64,000 bases of DNA, taken from NCBI RefSeq assembly GCF_016801985.1, contig NZ_JAEVLS010000001.1:1612001-1676000 (forward strand), written 5' to 3'. The position numbers and the translations under genes were made by a program. Positions within the stretch are counted from its first letter, which is position 1. Each line of letters starts with the position of its first letter. Below the pieces are notes generated by a model. The model searched no databases. It had not been told where the DNA came from and was given only the letters and a program-made list of their open reading frames with translations. The DNA comes from Steroidobacter gossypii. GTDB taxonomy: Bacteria; Pseudomonadota; Gammaproteobacteria; Steroidobacterales; Steroidobacteraceae. Below, one piece after another: positions 63,445 through 64,000 of this stretch.

Positions 63445-64000
63445 TCAAGTGCCGCCGAAAATCGAAGCAGCGCCGGCTTCGGCATCGCCGGCCGCCGCGC
63501 GGAACGTGGCGAACAACTCGCGGCCTACACCAAAAGCGTTGCGACTCAGATCGGGCTTGGGCACGGAACGGGCGCGCAACACCGCATCGGGCACGCGAAC
63601 TTCGAGCATGCCGGTGTAGCTGTCCAGCCGGATGACATCGCCATCCTGCACTTTCTCGAGCGGCCCGCCGTTGAGACATTCCGGCGTAACGTGAATCGCC
63701 GCGGGAATCGCACCGGACGCACCGGACATGCGCCCGTCGGTCACCAACGCGACCTTGAATCCCTTGCTCTGCAGCGACGTGAGCGTAGGCGTGAGCTGGT
63801 GCAACTCCGGCATGCCATTGGCGCGAGGCCCTTGGTAACGAACCACCACCACGCAATCGCGCGACAACTCGCCCGCTTTGAACGCCTTGATCACATCTTC
63901 CTGATCGTTGAACACACGCGCCGGCGCCTCGACCACGCGATGCTGAGGCTGAACAGCGGACGTCTTGATGACACCGCGACCCAGATTCCCTCGCAGCACT
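63445..64000 (-). CDS. edd: Phosphogluconate dehydratase, C-terminal part (truncated by window edge)
   Basis: About 185 residues of the C-terminal end are present and the rest lies beyond the window. The segment [17 protein letters not shown], the Gly-Pro-rich [18 protein letters not shown], and [19 protein letters not shown] are signatures of the IlvD/Edd dehydratase family; the edd-eda order favours Edd over IlvD. It converts 6-phosphogluconate to KDPG. The gene is upstream of eda on the minus strand, so both form the Entner-Doudoroff operon. Confidence 0.9.
   Translation of the reverse strand, partial: VLRGNLGRGVIKTSAVQPQHRVVEAPARVFNDQEDVIKAFKAGELSRDCVVVVRYQGPRANGMPELHQLTPTLTSLQSKGFKVALVTDGRMSGASGAIPAAIHVTPECLNGGPLEKVQDGDVIRLDSYTGMLEVRVPDAVLRARSVPKPDLSRNAFGVGRELFATFRAAAGDAEAGAASIFGGT

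Overview
The window is a continuous, densely packed, high-GC chromosomal segment from a Gram-negative proteobacterium. Lipoprotein and twin-arginine signal peptides, a TonB-like C-terminus, a two-subunit acetolactate synthase, a long biosynthetic threonine deaminase and an Entner-Doudoroff edd/eda pair are all present. The gene style (many Ser/Thr kinases with TPRs, histone-H1-like protein, TreS-type fusion) suggests a gammaproteobacterium near Xanthomonadales/Nevskiales, for example a Steroidobacter-like lineage. That placement is an inference, not something the sequence proves. No rRNA, tRNA, CRISPR array, IS element or prophage was seen.

Layout. 1-3.2 kb: a glutathione S-transferase fragment, then ilvH and ilvI, which are divergent instead of in one operon; an intrinsic-terminator-like hairpin lies just before ilvI. 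3.2-7.9 kb: a beta-oxidation operon (hydratase/dehydrogenase fusion, thiolase, tandem TetR regulator). 8-16.9 kb: TPR protein, lipoprotein, Tat-type epimerase plus S9 peptidase, an alpha/beta-hydrolase fold lacking its catalytic residues, and a Tat-type class V aminotransferase. 17-22.5 kb: ilvA, a Ser/Thr kinase-TPR protein, an H1-like basic peptide and an intact hydrolase. 22.5-27 kb: a general stress response island (phyR, nepR, ecfG, HisKA_2 kinase), with EcfG-type promoters (GGAAC-N16/17-CGTT) before nepR and, back to back, before a small lipoprotein and a DUF1328 peptide. 27-30.6 kb: MFS transporter, SplB-like radical SAM protein behind a LexA-like box, and a lipoprotein.

30.7-44.3 kb is the most unusual part. 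It holds ten co-directional genes: a Gly-rich secreted protein, a lipoprotein, a TM Ser/Thr kinase, an FHA-TM-PEGA-FGE-like protein, a small secreted peptide, a MotA/TolQ/ExbB-like channel subunit, an Hsp70/actin-like-FHA protein, two vWA proteins whose N-termini resemble TolR/ExbD/MotB membrane anchors, and a second lipoprotein. Several genes overlap or nearly touch. I read this as a candidate undescribed envelope-spanning, phospho-signalling, possibly ion-driven machine. No Zorya, T6SS or flagellar partner genes are present. A TPR/TonB-C-like protein converges on its end.

44.3-64 kb: a lipid-modification operon (DUF1475, DUF1295, cyclopropane synthase-like), a chemoreceptor, a TreS-maltokinase fusion whose kinase motifs look degenerate, the AmmeMemoRadiSam trio, an outer-membrane barrel, a PBP4-type carboxypeptidase, a DUF502 protein, a glycosyltransferase with a roughly 700-residue low-complexity tail, and eda/edd (edd cut by the window end).
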